A DNA stretch of 64,000 bases from G963701675 sp963701675 (GCA_963701675.1 OY969623.1:6076001-6140000); one strand, 5' to 3'; shown: positions 17,383 to 26,672, numbered from the stretch's first letter. Made by a program: numbers and translations. Notes: generated by a model not told the origin, from the sequence alone.

Positions 17383-17740
17383 TCACGCCGATCGATGGCT
17401 CAGGCGATTTTCCAATGCGGCCACGCGCGCTTCGAGGTCCGCGTGCTCGCGATAGCGGGCCGCAATCTCCAATAGGCCCGCGCCGCCCCGCGGCGCACGG
17501 ACGCCGGAGTGGAAGCATCTTGCTGCAGGTCGATCAAGGTCTTGACCGATAAGGGCCCACCGCCTGTTAGCAAACCCGTCGTGCGTTCGACGAATTCGAC
17601 GCGGGCCGCCTTCACCCGCGCCCGAAACTCCGGATCGCGCAGCGCCGACGAGCCGTGCGCTCACCCATCCCCGCCTTGCGGGCCGCATTCTCCACCGTCG
17701 CGCCACAAACGAGGGCTCGAATGAGCGCCTCGTCGGCCAT
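17383..17740 (-). pseudogene. Small HTH protein (phage terminase small-subunit-like), two frameshifts
   Basis: Three frames join into one protein: MADEALIRALVCGATVENAA then KAGMGERTAR from ATG 17740; next LRDPEFRARVKAARVEFVER with LLTGGGPLSVKTLIDLQQ; and finally LLEIAARYREHADLEARVAA to the stop at 17383. The first part is a helix-turn-helix like those in phage small terminases and homeodomain-like regulators. Two single-base shifts (about 17640 and 17475) disrupt it. It lies between the methylase and the rest of the element. Confidence 0.6.
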
Positions 17741-17762
17741 CCGACTCTTGCGCCGCGACACA

Positions 17763-19160
17763 TCAATTCACCGTGTGGGAGTCTTGTTGGCACGGCGGCC
17801 GCCGCGCCGACCGGGCTAGTTCCTGACGGCTCGCCTTCTGCCCGGTAAACCCTTCCCAACGCCGCACGATGATGTCGCAATACAGGGCATCGACCTCCAT
17901 CAGTAAGGCGCGGCGACCGGATTGCTCGGCAGCGATCAAGGTCGAGCCGGAACCGGCGAACAAATCAAGCACGTTCTCCTTGGGCCGTGAAGAGAACTGC
18001 AAGGCCCGCCGCGCCAACTCCACCGGCTTTTCCGTCAGATGGATCATGGCCTGAGGGTTGATCTTCTTGATCGACCATAGGTCGGGAACGTTCTTCGGAC
18101 CAAAGAACCGATGTCCCGCACCCTCACGCCAGCCATAAAAGCACCACTCATGCGCTCCCATAAAGTCCTTGCGAGTCAGCACGGGGTGCTGCTTGTCCCA
18201 AATCAGCGCTTGGCTGAAGTACAGGCCGTTGGCTTTCAACACTGGCGGATAGTTGCCGCAGTTCGAGTAACCACCCCATAGATAAAACGAGTGGCCGGGT
18301 AACAATACCCGCGCCATGTTGCCGAACCAGGCGCGCAGCAGCTTATCGAACGTCTTGTCCGAGACATAATCATTTGCCAACGGCCGGTCCTTAGCCCGCA
18401 GCTTCGGGCTAGTAGGCTGAGCTTTTTCCCGCGCCAGGTCGAACTTCTGGTGGTGCTTTCGATCGCGCTGCGTCGGGCCACGTTTTCCGCCTTCCGGGCG
18501 CGAGCGCTTGGCGGCTGCTGTGAACGAACTGAGCCCGGCAGCAATGGCATAGTTGCTCCGCGGCTCCAGACGCACGTCGTAAGGCGGATCGGTGTTAATT
18601 AAATGGACGTCCGCGACCGCTAACAAGCGATCGACGTCCTCCGGATTCACGGCGTCTCCGCAGAGCAGTCGGTGCTCACCCATAATCCATAGATCGCCGA
18701 CCTGTGTGACCGCCTGGTCGGGCGGCTGGGGCACCGAGTCCGGGTCGGTGAGGCCGGGTTCCACTTCGGTGTGGAACAATTCCTGCAACTCCTCGGCAGA
18801 AAACCCCACCGTGTCGAGATTGAAGTCCAGTTTTTCCAGGTCGGTGAGTTCTTGAATCAGGAGCTCCTGGTCCCAGTCGGCTAGTTCCGCCGTCTTGTTG
18901 TCGGCTATGCGATAGGCTTTCAGTTGTGCGGGGGACAACCCGCGGGCCACGTGCACCGGTACGGTGCGAAGGCCGAGCTTCTGCGCGGCCTTGTCGCGCG
19001 TGCTGCCCACGACGATGACCCCCTCTTCGTCCACCACGATGGGCTGCCGGAAGCCGAACTCCTTAATGGACGCGGCGACCGCATCGACGGCATGGTCATT
19101 CTTCCGCGGATTGGTCGCATACAGCCGGAGCGTGGTTATGTCGCGTTCTTCGATATGCAC
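17763..19160 (-). CDS. ParB N-terminal domain fused to a DNA adenine/cytosine-N4 methyltransferase
   Basis: The protein has 465 residues. Residues 1-90 are a ParB/Srx-like domain (IEERDITTLRLYATNPRKND, IVVDEEGVIVVGSTR, YRIADNKT). Residues 155-440 are an amino-methyltransferase of the beta class order, with the catalytic DPPY at 191-194 before the S-adenosylmethionine motif FAGSGST at 401-407. It modifies adenine N6 or cytosine N4. No restriction enzyme gene accompanies it, so it is likely an orphan, phage-type methylase. The GTG start at 19160 follows a strong AGGAGG. It is the first strong gene of the leftward element. Confidence 0.93.
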   Translation of the reverse strand: MHIEERDITTLRLYATNPRKNDHAVDAVAASIKEFGFRQPIVVDEEGVIVVGSTRDKAAQKLGLRTVPVHVARGLSPAQLKAYRIADNKTAELADWDQELLIQELTDLEKLDFNLDTVGFSAEELQELFHTEVEPGLTDPDSVPQPPDQAVTQVGDLWIMGEHRLLCGDAVNPEDVDRLLAVADVHLINTDPPYDVRLEPRSNYAIAAGLSSFTAAAKRSRPEGGKRGPTQRDRKHHQKFDLAREKAQPTSPKLRAKDRPLANDYVSDKTFDKLLRAWFGNMARVLLPGHSFYLWGGYSNCGNYPPVLKANGLYFSQALIWDKQHPVLTRKDFMGAHEWCFYGWREGAGHRFFGPKNVPDLWSIKKINPQAMIHLTEKPVELARRALQFSSRPKENVLDLFAGSGSTLIAAEQSGRRALLMEVDALYCDIIVRRWEGFTGQKASRQELARSARRPPCQQDSHTVN

Positions 19161-19397
19161 GATGGATACCTCCTCAGGTTCGGGGTGAAATCTCGCTAGC
19201 GTGGCAGACAGCCGCTGGAAACTGGGCGCGCACGTCGAGCGGCTCGGTCTTGATCTGCCGGGTGATTGGCAGGCTGAGCCGCTTGAAGCAATTGACTAGG
19301 TCACGAAGGCTGAAACCTTTGTTGTCCACGCCTGCATTGTCGCGGACAGTTTGGGCGGGAAGTGTGTTGTAAGATGTGTTTCTGTGGTGATTCCGAA

Positions 19398-20042
19398 CTA
19401 CGGCGCCGCAAGCATGAACAAGCCCTTGCCTGCGCACCGTATCATGCTGCCCCATGCAGGATGCGGGTCTCGCTTGCGCGTCGTCTTGTTGTACGGCTTG
19501 AAGATGTGTCCAAGGCGAAATCGGTCATTCGATGACTCGATCTTTTCCGCGATGGTTTTTTCGGACAGGCTTGGCGTGCCGTTGGCCCAAGCCTCCCACA
19601 ACACACGCACGGATTCAGCTTGCAGGCCTTTGGTGAATTGGTGTTTGCTGCCGAACCAGTCTACTGACGTGAAATCCGCCGAATGGGTCGGTTTGGTCTG
19701 GTCGCTCTCCGCGGGCGATTTTGTTGTCGCAGTTTCCATCTCGGCAAGACCAAGTAGGCTAAGCATCTCGCTTCGCCAACGCGGTATGAGAGATGGCATT
19801 GGGTAGAAATAGCCGGGTGGATCATGCGCCGTGCCAGGGCCAGAAGGCATGTTTGTATGCCCGCTGGTGTTTCTACCGAATCCCCGTTGCGGAAAGTGGT
19901 CGCGCCGGCCAAGGCGGACGGCTTCGAGGAAGACGGCCCGATCCAAAACTTCAAATCGGGATACGTCGAAGGGCGGTCGCTGGCGGTGAGGAATTGCAAG
20001 GTGATTATCAATGAACCCAAGCAACTCATTAATTGCCGACAA
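19398..20042 (-). CDS. Hypothetical protein with a conserved C-terminal module
   Basis: The protein has 214 residues, probably from TTG 20042. The C-terminal half (ADFTSVDWFGSKHQFTKG, SVRVLWEAWANGTP, HPAWGSMI) resembles a small helical domain common in planctomycete accessory genes that I cannot assign to a function. The N-terminal half is low in recognisable features. The start lies in a short direct repeat of GTCGGCAATT. It shares the strand of the methylase and may be the first gene of the element. The 240 bases up to the methylase hold only an unconvincing frame. Confidence 0.55.
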   Translation of the reverse strand: MSAINELLGFIDNHLAIPHRQRPPFDVSRFEVLDRAVFLEAVRLGRRDHFPQRGFGRNTSGHTNMPSGPGTAHDPPGYFYPMPSLIPRWRSEMLSLLGLAEMETATTKSPAESDQTKPTHSADFTSVDWFGSKHQFTKGLQAESVRVLWEAWANGTPSLSEKTIAEKIESSNDRFRLGHIFKPYNKTTRKRDPHPAWGSMIRCAGKGLFMLAAP

Positions 20043-20433
20043 TTGCCGACGCGAGAGTCACGACCCCAGTTCCTGTTGCCGGTCCCGAAACACAAAGGAG
20101 GCATCGCTGTCCACCCACCACCTATTATAAGGGTGCAGAAATCCTGGGACGCTCTTGCATTGGCAGGTACTGCCAGATCACAAACACGTGAAGCCAAAGC
20201 ATTTACGGAACGAAATGGCAGGTTTGGACGAAAAAACTGACACTTAACGACACGACAAATCAACCGGTGGCGCAGTCTAAGTCATATATCACGAAGACGT
20301 TACGTCTACATTCGCTGTTCGCAACGCGACTTTGCAAAACTCCGTTTGACCTGCCAATAGACAGAAAGCGTCGTCGAACACGATCATCGAAGAGAGGCAG
20401 AGAGAGATTTGCGCTGACCGTGATCAGTCGCGG
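20043..20433. other. No recognisable gene
   Basis: The interval contains only shadow frames. It could include the promoter of the leftward operon. No tRNA or attachment core was seen. Confidence 0.4.
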
Positions 20434-20505
20434 AGGCGGTCGATGCAGTAAAAACTCGCCCCGTTTGTTGACAGGTCGAGAGATGAGGTCCGCGACCCTC
20501 GCATC
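20434..20505 (+). repeat. Dispersed repeat R1, copy 1
   Basis: The segment GCGGTCGATGCAGTAAAAAC followed by TCGCCCCGTTTGTTGACAG and GAGATGAGGTC recurs at 27045-27105 and, inverted, at 62053-62118. In the inverted copy it directly abuts repeat R2. Here it marks the right side of the block whose left side carries R2, which is consistent with the two being opposite ends of one element. The following 300 bases (20506-20807) show nothing recognisable. Confidence 0.65.
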
Positions 20506-20807
20506 GGACTCCACTTTCAAGGCGAGGCGTTGGCGGGGGTATACAGTTTGGAGGAAATCCGTTGATTTTTCGGCCGAATTGCTTCTGATCTTCGGTGTCG
20601 ACTCGCTCTGCGTTCGGTAGAGGATTGGCAGCCCATGACCCTTGGCCCGAAGCCATCGAACGACGCCGCGGCCCCAATTCCACGCGATCACGTCGAAGCG
20701 ATTTGTTCGGGCGCATGGTGTGTGAGCGTCAACCTGTGAGGCGGCCGATCTCTGCGGTGCGCATCTCGGTCGGGAATCAGCGCCGCCCCGCACGCATTCG
20801 GACCACG

Positions 20808-20907
20808 ATGATCTTCCGACTCTCGCAAAAACTGGCCGCCAAGATTAAGGCCGGGACGTTGCGGGCGTTGCCAATGCACGAGAACCCGTACGCGGACTGG
20901 TCGGCGA
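20808..20907 (+). pseudogene. DUF6933-like gene, N-terminal fragment
   Basis: MIFRLSQKLAAKIKAGTLRA then LPMHENPYADWSA is the beginning of a small planctomycete/bacterial protein family (DUF6933). The frame breaks at about 20907, where recombinase sequence starts abruptly (ILIRSS in this frame; DLDPLQRRL in the recombinase frame). This is a precise truncation point. Confidence 0.6.
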
Positions 20908-21616
20908 TCTTGATCCGCTCCAGCGCCGCTTGGTGGTCAACCCGGTCGAAGCGATGCGTATTGAGAAGATCTTCGCGATCTTCCTCAAAAAGCAAGCGCT
21001 TTGGCCGGTCGTGGCTGAGTTACACCGCCGGGGTTGGCGGCACAAGGCATGGACCACTCGCGCCAGCATCGAACGGGGCGGAGAACCGTTTACCACGGTC
21101 AGCGTCCAACGCTTGCTCACCAACCCCATCTACATCGGCAAGGTCGCTTACCAGCGGGAACTCCACGACGGCGAGCATCCGGCCATCATCGATACCGCCA
21201 CCTGGCACAAGGTGCAGGCCATCCTCGCGCGCCGGGCGCGTTCAGGAGCGTCGACAGCGCGTTCGCCTTCGGGCGCCTTACTGCAAGGTTTGCTATATTG
21301 CCGGGCCTGTGGTGGATTGATGACGCCGACGCACACCTCGCGAAATGACAAGCGCTATCGCTACTACGTCTGTCGTCAGACTTGGAAGCATCCCTCGGGG
21401 AAATCCACGACCGTGGCCGCGGCCCATATCGAAAGCGTCGTCTTGAATCACCTGGCACGGCAACACGGATCAGTCCCGATCCTGGGAACGCTCATCGCTC
21501 GAATCGACTTCGATGGTCCGCGCCGTCAGGTCACTATCCACTTCCGCGACTCAAAGGCGGAACCGATCGAGGATATTTGTAGTTCGAAGAGGAGCTTCCA
21601 TGTGGCAGCGCCATGA
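20908..21616 (+). pseudogene. Serine recombinase, C-terminal two-thirds
   Basis: From DLDPLQRRLVVNP onward it aligns with the recombinase at 13316-14560: FLKKQALWPVVAELHRRGW, ERGGEPFTTVSVQRLLTNP, the zinc ribbon YCRACGGLMTPTHTS and RQTWKHPSGKS. The catalytic N-terminal domain with the serine nucleophile is missing, so it cannot recombine DNA. It is orientated opposite to the intact copy. Confidence 0.85.
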
Positions 21617-21739
21617 AGCAAGCCGGCCCGCCGGACGGGTGCCGCGCGCGGCACGGTTGTTGGCCTTAGCGCATCGCTTCGAACAATTGATCGCTAAGGG
21701 CGTGGTTTCCGACCACGCCGAACTGGCGCGTCTGGGTCG
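21601..21739 (+). pseudogene. ParB-like HTH protein, N-terminal fragment
   Basis: It starts at an ATG overlapping the end of the recombinase fragment, as in the intact pair, and reads GRVPRAARLLALAHRFEQLI then SDHAELARLGR before the homology ends inside the HTH. The next 250 bases (21740-21990) continue as an open frame of unknown origin containing DAEKELAERLEVTNPEA. Confidence 0.75.
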
Positions 21740-21990
21740 GGCGATGCTGCTCCCATCGCGCGGCACGTGCTTTTCAACGCCGTCGAGGCCTAGCTTGTCG
21801 GCGAACGCGATCTGGCGCTTTGCGAAGGACCTCAGCAGCCTCGCGCTGATGGACGCCGAGAAGGAGCTGGCGGAGCGGCTCGAGGTGACGAATCCGGAAG
21901 CGGCGTCGGGCGGTGCCGACGCCGAGACGTTGGCGCAGGCGGCCGGCCGCGCAGTGCGCAGTTTGCACGACACGCCGCGCGCCGTCGGTT

Positions 21991-24627
21991 TCATGGGGTT
22001 ACAAGTTTCGATTGGATCGGAACCCGGCAAGCTCGCTCGCAAAACTTGGTGACAAACGCGTCAGTGGGGGCGTTAAAAGTGGGGTCATATGCGCCCGGTG
22101 TAGTCGGGAAGTTGCTCGACGCGGTATACCCAGTGACGTAGGCATTGCCGGCGCCATCCACGGCGATTCCGTTGCCATAGTCGCTATCGGTCCCACCGAG
22201 GTAGGTGCCATAGACGAGCGAACTGCCGTCGACTCCCAGCTTCGTCACAAAAGCGTCGCGGGAGCCGTTGAATGTAATATCGAACGCCCCCGGTGTGGTT
22301 GGGAAGTCCGTCGCAACTGTGAACCCCGTCACGTAGGCGTTGCCTGCTAGGTTCACTGCGATGCTGAAGCCTCTTTCGTCATTGGACCCACCAAGGTAAG
22401 TGGCATAGCCCAGCGTGCTGCCGCCTGCATTCAGCTTGGCTGCGAAGGCGTCATTGCCACCGTTGTGACTAGTGTCGAACGCGCCCGGCGTGATCGGGAA
22501 ATCGGCCGAATTCGCCCGCCCGGTTATGTAGACATTGCCGGAGCCGTCCACGGCAATTCCGTAGCCGATGCCGGAACCAAGATAGGTGCCATAAGTCAGC
22601 GTGCCGCCGTCGGCGCTAACCTTGACCACGTAGGGGTCAGAGAAGGCATCGTTGTACGTGGTGTCGAACGCGCCCGCCGTAGTCGGGAAGTCGGTCGAGC
22701 CGGTGTACCCCGTCACGTAGGCGTTGCCGCCTGCATCCACGGCGATCCCTTCGCCATCCTCGGTATCGGCCCCACCGAGATACCCGCCGTACGCGAGCGT
22801 GCTGCCGTCGGCACTCAGCTTGACCACGAAGGCGTCACGGGCACCGTTGTCCGTGGAGTCAAAAGCGCCCGGCGTGGTCGGGAAGTCGCTCGACTCTGTG
22901 TACCCGGTCACATAGGCGCTTCCAGCGCCATCTACAGTGATCGCTTCCCCATCGTCGGTACTGGACCCGCCGATGTAGGTGCCATAAGCGAGGGTGCTGC
23001 CGTCGGCACTCAGCTTGACTACGAAGGGATCAGAAACACCGCCGTTGTATGTGGGGTCGAAGGCGCCCAGGGTGGTCGGAAAGTCGGTCGAAGACGTCCG
23101 CCCGGTCACGTAAGCGTTGCCGGCGGCATCCACGGCAATCCCTTGACCTCTGTCGTCACCGGACCCGCCCAGGTAGGTACTGTACGCGAGGGCGCTGCCA
23201 TTGGCGTTCAACTTTGCGACGAAGCTGTCGGAGGCGCCACCGTTGAACGTCGTGTCAAAAGCGCCTGGCGTCGCCGGGAACTCGGACATTGTGGTCGACC
23301 CGTTGAGGAAGGCATTGCCGCCGCCGACGGCGATTCCGTAGCCAGAGTCATCGGTAAGGTTCCCGCCCAGATACGTCGAGTAGCCCAGGACAAGCGGATC
23401 GATCACCAGCGGCCGCGTCGACTCGTAATCGCCGACGGCGAAGCTAACCTGCGTACCATCGAGAGCGTACTCGCTGGCGACTTCTTGTCGCAAGCCGTTG
23501 ACTTGTTGGTAGGTAAACGGCTTTTGCTGGCCGAAATCCCCCGCAGCCGTGTGCACGACAAGATCGCCCTGCGGGTTGATTTCCACCCCGTCGGCACCGG
23601 CGAAGTTAAGCGTGATCGCACTCGGATCGGCATCCGGCGAAACGATGAAATCGTACTCCATGTGCCCGTCATTGCCGTAGTATGCCAGGTCGATGCCGGG
23701 GTAGACATCTTGATACTCAACACGGCCAAATGTCGGGATGTTGGCGTGCCATTGCGACGGGTCGTTGCCGATGAAGTAGTTGACGATGCCGGGTTGCCGT
23801 TCCTGGGCAATCGGAGTTGCCGCCGCGTTTGCGCCGACGATCTGCATGTGAAGCGCGGCGCCGCACTTTGTGGGCAGGCAGTCGTCACGATTGGAATCGT
23901 GACCCACGGTCAACGCATGTGGGTCACGATTCCAATCGTGACCGGGACAATGAGAATCTTGTCGCATGCTGAATACCGCCGCGGTCGGGGTAAGAAACAC
24001 CGTCGCGTCGCCGGTCCGGGCGATGAAATCCACGCGCACATCGGATTGGCCGTAATTGGCCTCGAACGTGAGCGGCAGGTTGCCGTAGTCGTCGACGACG
24101 CCCGACTCTTGCGCATCCGTTGGTAATTCCGAATTTCGCGTTTCACTCACGGCCTCTAACGACCTGATTAATCGGGTTGCTTGACCAATCGCGCCAACGG
24201 ACCGAGGCGCCGCCAACGCCGGAATTCGTACCGGCGCTGTCAGGAAGCTCGACGCAACGGGCGCCGGATTGTTTGCGAATCCGCTTCCGCCGATTGAAAC
24301 AGACCTATGTAGCGTCAGGTTGATCTCGGCGGTATTCAGGCCGGAAAAACACGTCGTCGCTCGCAACTCGGTTCCGAGTGATAGGAGTTCGCTCGAACTA
24401 CAATCAATACGGACCGCCGTGGCCGCCATCTCAAATGTTGAGATACGCGCCGGCCGGATAGGCTCACCTTTCCCGCCGACTACAGATGTGATTGTACCGT
24501 CGACTTTCAGCCATTCGAAAGGCGCGTCCGGCCAGACGACAAGCATCCCAAGTAAGGCATCGCCCGGCGGCAGCCGTTGCTCCAGTACTTCCAGCCGCGG
24601 CCGGTGAAAACAACGTTGAGTGCCCAT
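21991..24627 (-). CDS. Secreted SBBP (beta-propeller) repeat protein
   Basis: The protein has 878 residues. The N-terminus RPRLEVLEQRLPPGDALLG is the planctomycete LExLExR-type export-associated motif. A DUF7948-like domain follows (VEYQDVYPGIDLAYYGNDG, YEFIVSPDADPSAI-like), then about nine SBBP repeats of roughly 60 residues, each with a core such as YSTYLGGSGDDRGQGIAVD and AGNAYVTG plus DFPTTPGAFD. The repeats form a beta-propeller, probably extracellular; the ligand is unknown. The last residues (CERACRVPIQSKLVTP) look non-native, suggesting that the 3' end was cut by neighbouring rearrangement. A palindromic insertion lies at 23884-23942. Confidence 0.9.
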   Translation of the reverse strand: MGTQRCFHRPRLEVLEQRLPPGDALLGMLVVWPDAPFEWLKVDGTITSVVGGKGEPIRPARISTFEMAATAVRIDCSSSELLSLGTELRATTCFSGLNTAEINLTLHRSVSIGGSGFANNPAPVASSFLTAPVRIPALAAPRSVGAIGQATRLIRSLEAVSETRNSELPTDAQESGVVDDYGNLPLTFEANYGQSDVRVDFIARTGDATVFLTPTAAVFSMRQDSHCPGHDWNRDPHALTVGHDSNRDDCLPTKCGAALHMQIVGANAAATPIAQERQPGIVNYFIGNDPSQWHANIPTFGRVEYQDVYPGIDLAYYGNDGHMEYDFIVSPDADPSAITLNFAGADGVEINPQGDLVVHTAAGDFGQQKPFTYQQVNGLRQEVASEYALDGTQVSFAVGDYESTRPLVIDPLVLGYSTYLGGNLTDDSGYGIAVGGGNAFLNGSTTMSEFPATPGAFDTTFNGGASDSFVAKLNANGSALAYSTYLGGSGDDRGQGIAVDAAGNAYVTGRTSSTDFPTTLGAFDPTYNGGVSDPFVVKLSADGSTLAYGTYIGGSSTDDGEAITVDGAGSAYVTGYTESSDFPTTPGAFDSTDNGARDAFVVKLSADGSTLAYGGYLGGADTEDGEGIAVDAGGNAYVTGYTGSTDFPTTAGAFDTTYNDAFSDPYVVKVSADGGTLTYGTYLGSGIGYGIAVDGSGNVYITGRANSADFPITPGAFDTSHNGGNDAFAAKLNAGGSTLGYATYLGGSNDERGFSIAVNLAGNAYVTGFTVATDFPTTPGAFDITFNGSRDAFVTKLGVDGSSLVYGTYLGGTDSDYGNGIAVDGAGNAYVTGYTASSNFPTTPGAYDPTFNAPTDAFVTKFCERACRVPIQSKLVTP
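23884..23942. repeat. Pair of palindromes inserted in frame in the SBBP gene
   Basis: GTCACGATTGGAATCGTGAC (23884-23903) and GTCACGATTCCAATCGTGAC (23923-23942) are each self-complementary in their outer nine bases. Together they form 24-base inverted arms around an 11-base loop. The insertion adds the odd residues GHDWNRDPHALTVGHDSNRD without breaking the frame. Confidence 0.85.
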
Positions 24628-24669
24628 GAATCACCTCCATCGAAGGCCGTAATTATCCCGCAGCGTTTC

Positions 24670-24945
24670 CTAATGCCGCACCTCATAGTAGACCACGGCG
24701 GGGCCATCTGCATCGAACTTGGTCACAAACGCGTCAGCCATCGACGGCCCTCCCCAGTCTTAGTCACCCGCCCGTCCTCGGTGTCGCCGCCGCGGAGCCG
24801 CCACTTGTAGGCACCCGGCGAGTCGGGAAGTTAGTGTAACGGGTCCAGCCGGCCCGTAGGCATTAGCGGCAACGCCTACGTGACCGGGGGGTATCGTATC
24901 GAATGCGCCCGGTGTCGTCGGGAAGTCCGGTCTGGTGTTGCGCAT
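24670..24945 (-). pseudogene. Degenerate SBBP-repeat gene fragment
   Basis: The minus strand retains pieces such as RPDFPTTPGAFDT and, in another frame, the sequence for FVTKF-type ends (plus-strand CTTGGTCACAAACGCGTCAG matches the end of the adjacent SBBP gene). The frame is broken several times. It is a decayed duplicate lying upstream of the intact SBBP gene. Confidence 0.6.
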
Positions 24946-25302
24946 CTGCCGATGACGCGCAAATTGATTAAAGATCATTTCGCCCACAAGCCGATCTGGG
25001 CATTCCTATCGACGCTGGATATTCCCGTCGGCTGCTTTCACGGAGCACTCGACACGAACACGCCCATCGCCGCCGTCAGGAAACTAGAAGAGGAAGCGAA
25101 GAAGGCCGGGAAATCGAAGATGCAGTTTTCCTATTTCGACAACCTGGATCACACGCTGAATGTCGGCGAATACTTCACCAGGGGCAAACTGCCCGCCGGC
25201 CACGAGGCGATCTTCGCGTTCATCAAGACACAAGTAGATGGCCGAAGCGCGCCGCTAGCCGAAGTCTGCCAACCGATCAACTACCGGTTTCGTATCGTCT
25301 AA
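24946..25302 (+). pseudogene. Alpha/beta hydrolase, C-terminal fragment
   Basis: The frame reads WAFLSTLDIPVGCFHGALDT then TPIAAVRKLEEEAKKAGKSK and FDNLDHTLNVGEY. The Asp of GALD and the His of LDHTLN fit the acid and base of a serine hydrolase triad; the nucleophile elbow is missing. The 5' side joins SBBP debris. It is a truncated hydrolase or peptidase. Confidence 0.55.
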
Positions 25303-25916
25303 CAGATACAGAAACTGTCGAACGTAGATTCACAGCTTACACATTGCAGAGTGAACATATCACAGCCCACTACCCAATGGGGTGCATGCACCGGTTGCCG
25401 GTTGCTGCAGTAAGGACACTGGACGATCATCCATCCTCGTGGGAATGAGCACTTAGGACACTGAAAGGAAGCGCCGAGATCCGTGCCACATTGGTGACAG
25501 GCGGTTTGCGCTCGAGTATCCTGGGAATCGTCCGGAGTGCCTACATGGCAGTGACCGCAAAAGGGACAAACATATCTACAAGTCCCCGCGCGCTCCACGG
25601 CCTGGGTAGGGTGGATTCCTTCCTTTTTAACCGCGCGGCCAGTGTCGCTCGTACCCTGATCGGCTGCTTGAACGTCGATAATGCGCGTCACCCGGTCTTG
25701 GACGACTGGGATTAGACGGCCACAGGCGTGACAGGGCTTCCAGTCGGATTTATCGACAGGGTGGCGGGACGGCGGCGACCACTGCAGGTGGCCCGGAGTT
25801 ACATGGTATCCTTGCTGTCTCGTCTCTTCGGGGTCCATGAACGGCACCGACTGGTGCGGGACCCGGTCCTTCCGAATAGCCGACGCAACATTCTGCGAAA
25901 GAAGGCCATCACGCAC
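25299..25916 (-). CDS. Multi zinc-ribbon protein
   Basis: The protein has up to 205 residues; the start is uncertain (ATG 25838, MDPEETRQQG, is an alternative). At least six Cys-x2-Cys knuckles are visible: CHACG, CPFCGHC, CHQCG, CPKC, CPYC and CVSC, ending CIC. They can pair into three zinc ribbons, as in double-zinc-ribbon proteins that bind nucleic acids or partners. I do not recognise a specific family. It shares its last bases with the end of the hydrolase fragment on the opposite strand. Confidence 0.6.
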   Translation of the reverse strand: MRDGLLSQNVASAIRKDRVPHQSVPFMDPEETRQQGYHVTPGHLQWSPPSRHPVDKSDWKPCHACGRLIPVVQDRVTRIIDVQAADQGTSDTGRAVKKEGIHPTQAVERAGTCRYVCPFCGHCHVGTPDDSQDTRAQTACHQCGTDLGASFQCPKCSFPRGWMIVQCPYCSNRQPVHAPHWVVGCDMFTLQCVSCESTFDSFCIC

Positions 25917-26335
25917 CGCGCCGCCTGCCCTGAAGGTGAATGTTGAATACCGTCCCTGCTCCGTCGTATTTTATGCCAACCGTCAGAGGCGTGGAATCTT
26001 GACAATCAGGAATCCCCAAGGTTCCTTGGGGCGACCGGTTCCGATCCCGATACGAGACCTCATTTGGATTCGCTGTAGCCAGAGCGGCGAAGTGGCTGTT
26101 GGCCGTGGGACTAGCTCCTTGTTCCTGTTTGAGATGTTCTCATCGCGCTGCACACGCACGTGGCCTGCGTTACTGAACGCCTATTCGACGGCGGTTTCTG
26201 GATAAAGCGGGACACGGAAGCAAATGAATGTACCCGGCCAGTCCCGCGCGGGGCTGCCCGGGCTACGTGACTCTGCTGCGTGCTCGTCTAGTTACATTTG
26301 GCGGCGAGTCGTTTTCGAACAACTCGCCCGACTTG
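25917..26335. other. Non-coding interval with a short hairpin
   Basis: No gene was recognised. A perfect palindrome CCCCAAGGTTCCTTGGGG lies at 26014-26031. It is followed by no U-rich run, so a terminator call is not justified. Confidence 0.4.
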
Positions 26336-26560
26336 TCATCCTTTTATCACATCCAGGATCATTCCCACCTCTTCCTTGACTGCGCCGCGTAGCTTATTGC
26401 CGGCTTCATGAACCCTGGGCCGGAAATCCTTGCGGATGTCCGCGATCGCAGCCTTCTGCGCGTCGGTCAGGTTGAGGTCTCTGAGATTCGCGATCCGTGC
26501 GGCCCAGCGATCGCGGATGCGATCCGGGCGCTCAAGGTGAGTGATGCGGGAAGCGCCTTT
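26336..26560 (-). pseudogene. Spy/LTXXQ-like small protein, C-terminal fragment
   Basis: The minus frame reads LNLTDAQKAAIADIRKDFRP then RVHEAGNKLRGAVKEEVGMI, a helical LTxxQ-type sequence as in periplasmic Spy-like proteins of planctomycetes. The N-terminus is replaced by a DUF2924 remnant at about 26565. Confidence 0.5.
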
Positions 26561-26569
26561 AGAGTAGAT

Positions 26570-26672
26570 TGAAAGAAGCCATAGCCGCTGCAGTGTGAGC
26601 CCGTGACGGCTTTGGCGACGGCGCTGAGGGTGCGATAGGTCACGCCCTGGTATTCGAAGCGCCGCCAATGCG
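26570..26672 (-). pseudogene. DUF2924, C-terminal fragment
   Basis: The minus strand reads FEYQGVTYRTLSAVAKAVTG then SHCSGYGFFQ, matching the end of the intact DUF2924 protein (GTVYRSLSAVAKAITGTHCS). It is evidence that another copy of the recombinase/DUF2924 element once stood here. Confidence 0.8.

Noticed and set aside
17763..19160. Complete restriction-modification system
   Set aside because: No endonuclease gene was found beside the methylase; the ParB domain and neighbours fit an orphan or phage-type enzyme.
20260..20793. 177-codon minus-strand frame
   Set aside because: It runs across repeat R1 and unrelated sequence and has no motif or ribosome-binding site.
22465..24126. A 553-codon plus-strand frame opposite the SBBP gene
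   Set aside because: Its repeats are the mirror image of the SBBP repeats; the minus strand has the real motifs and the start.
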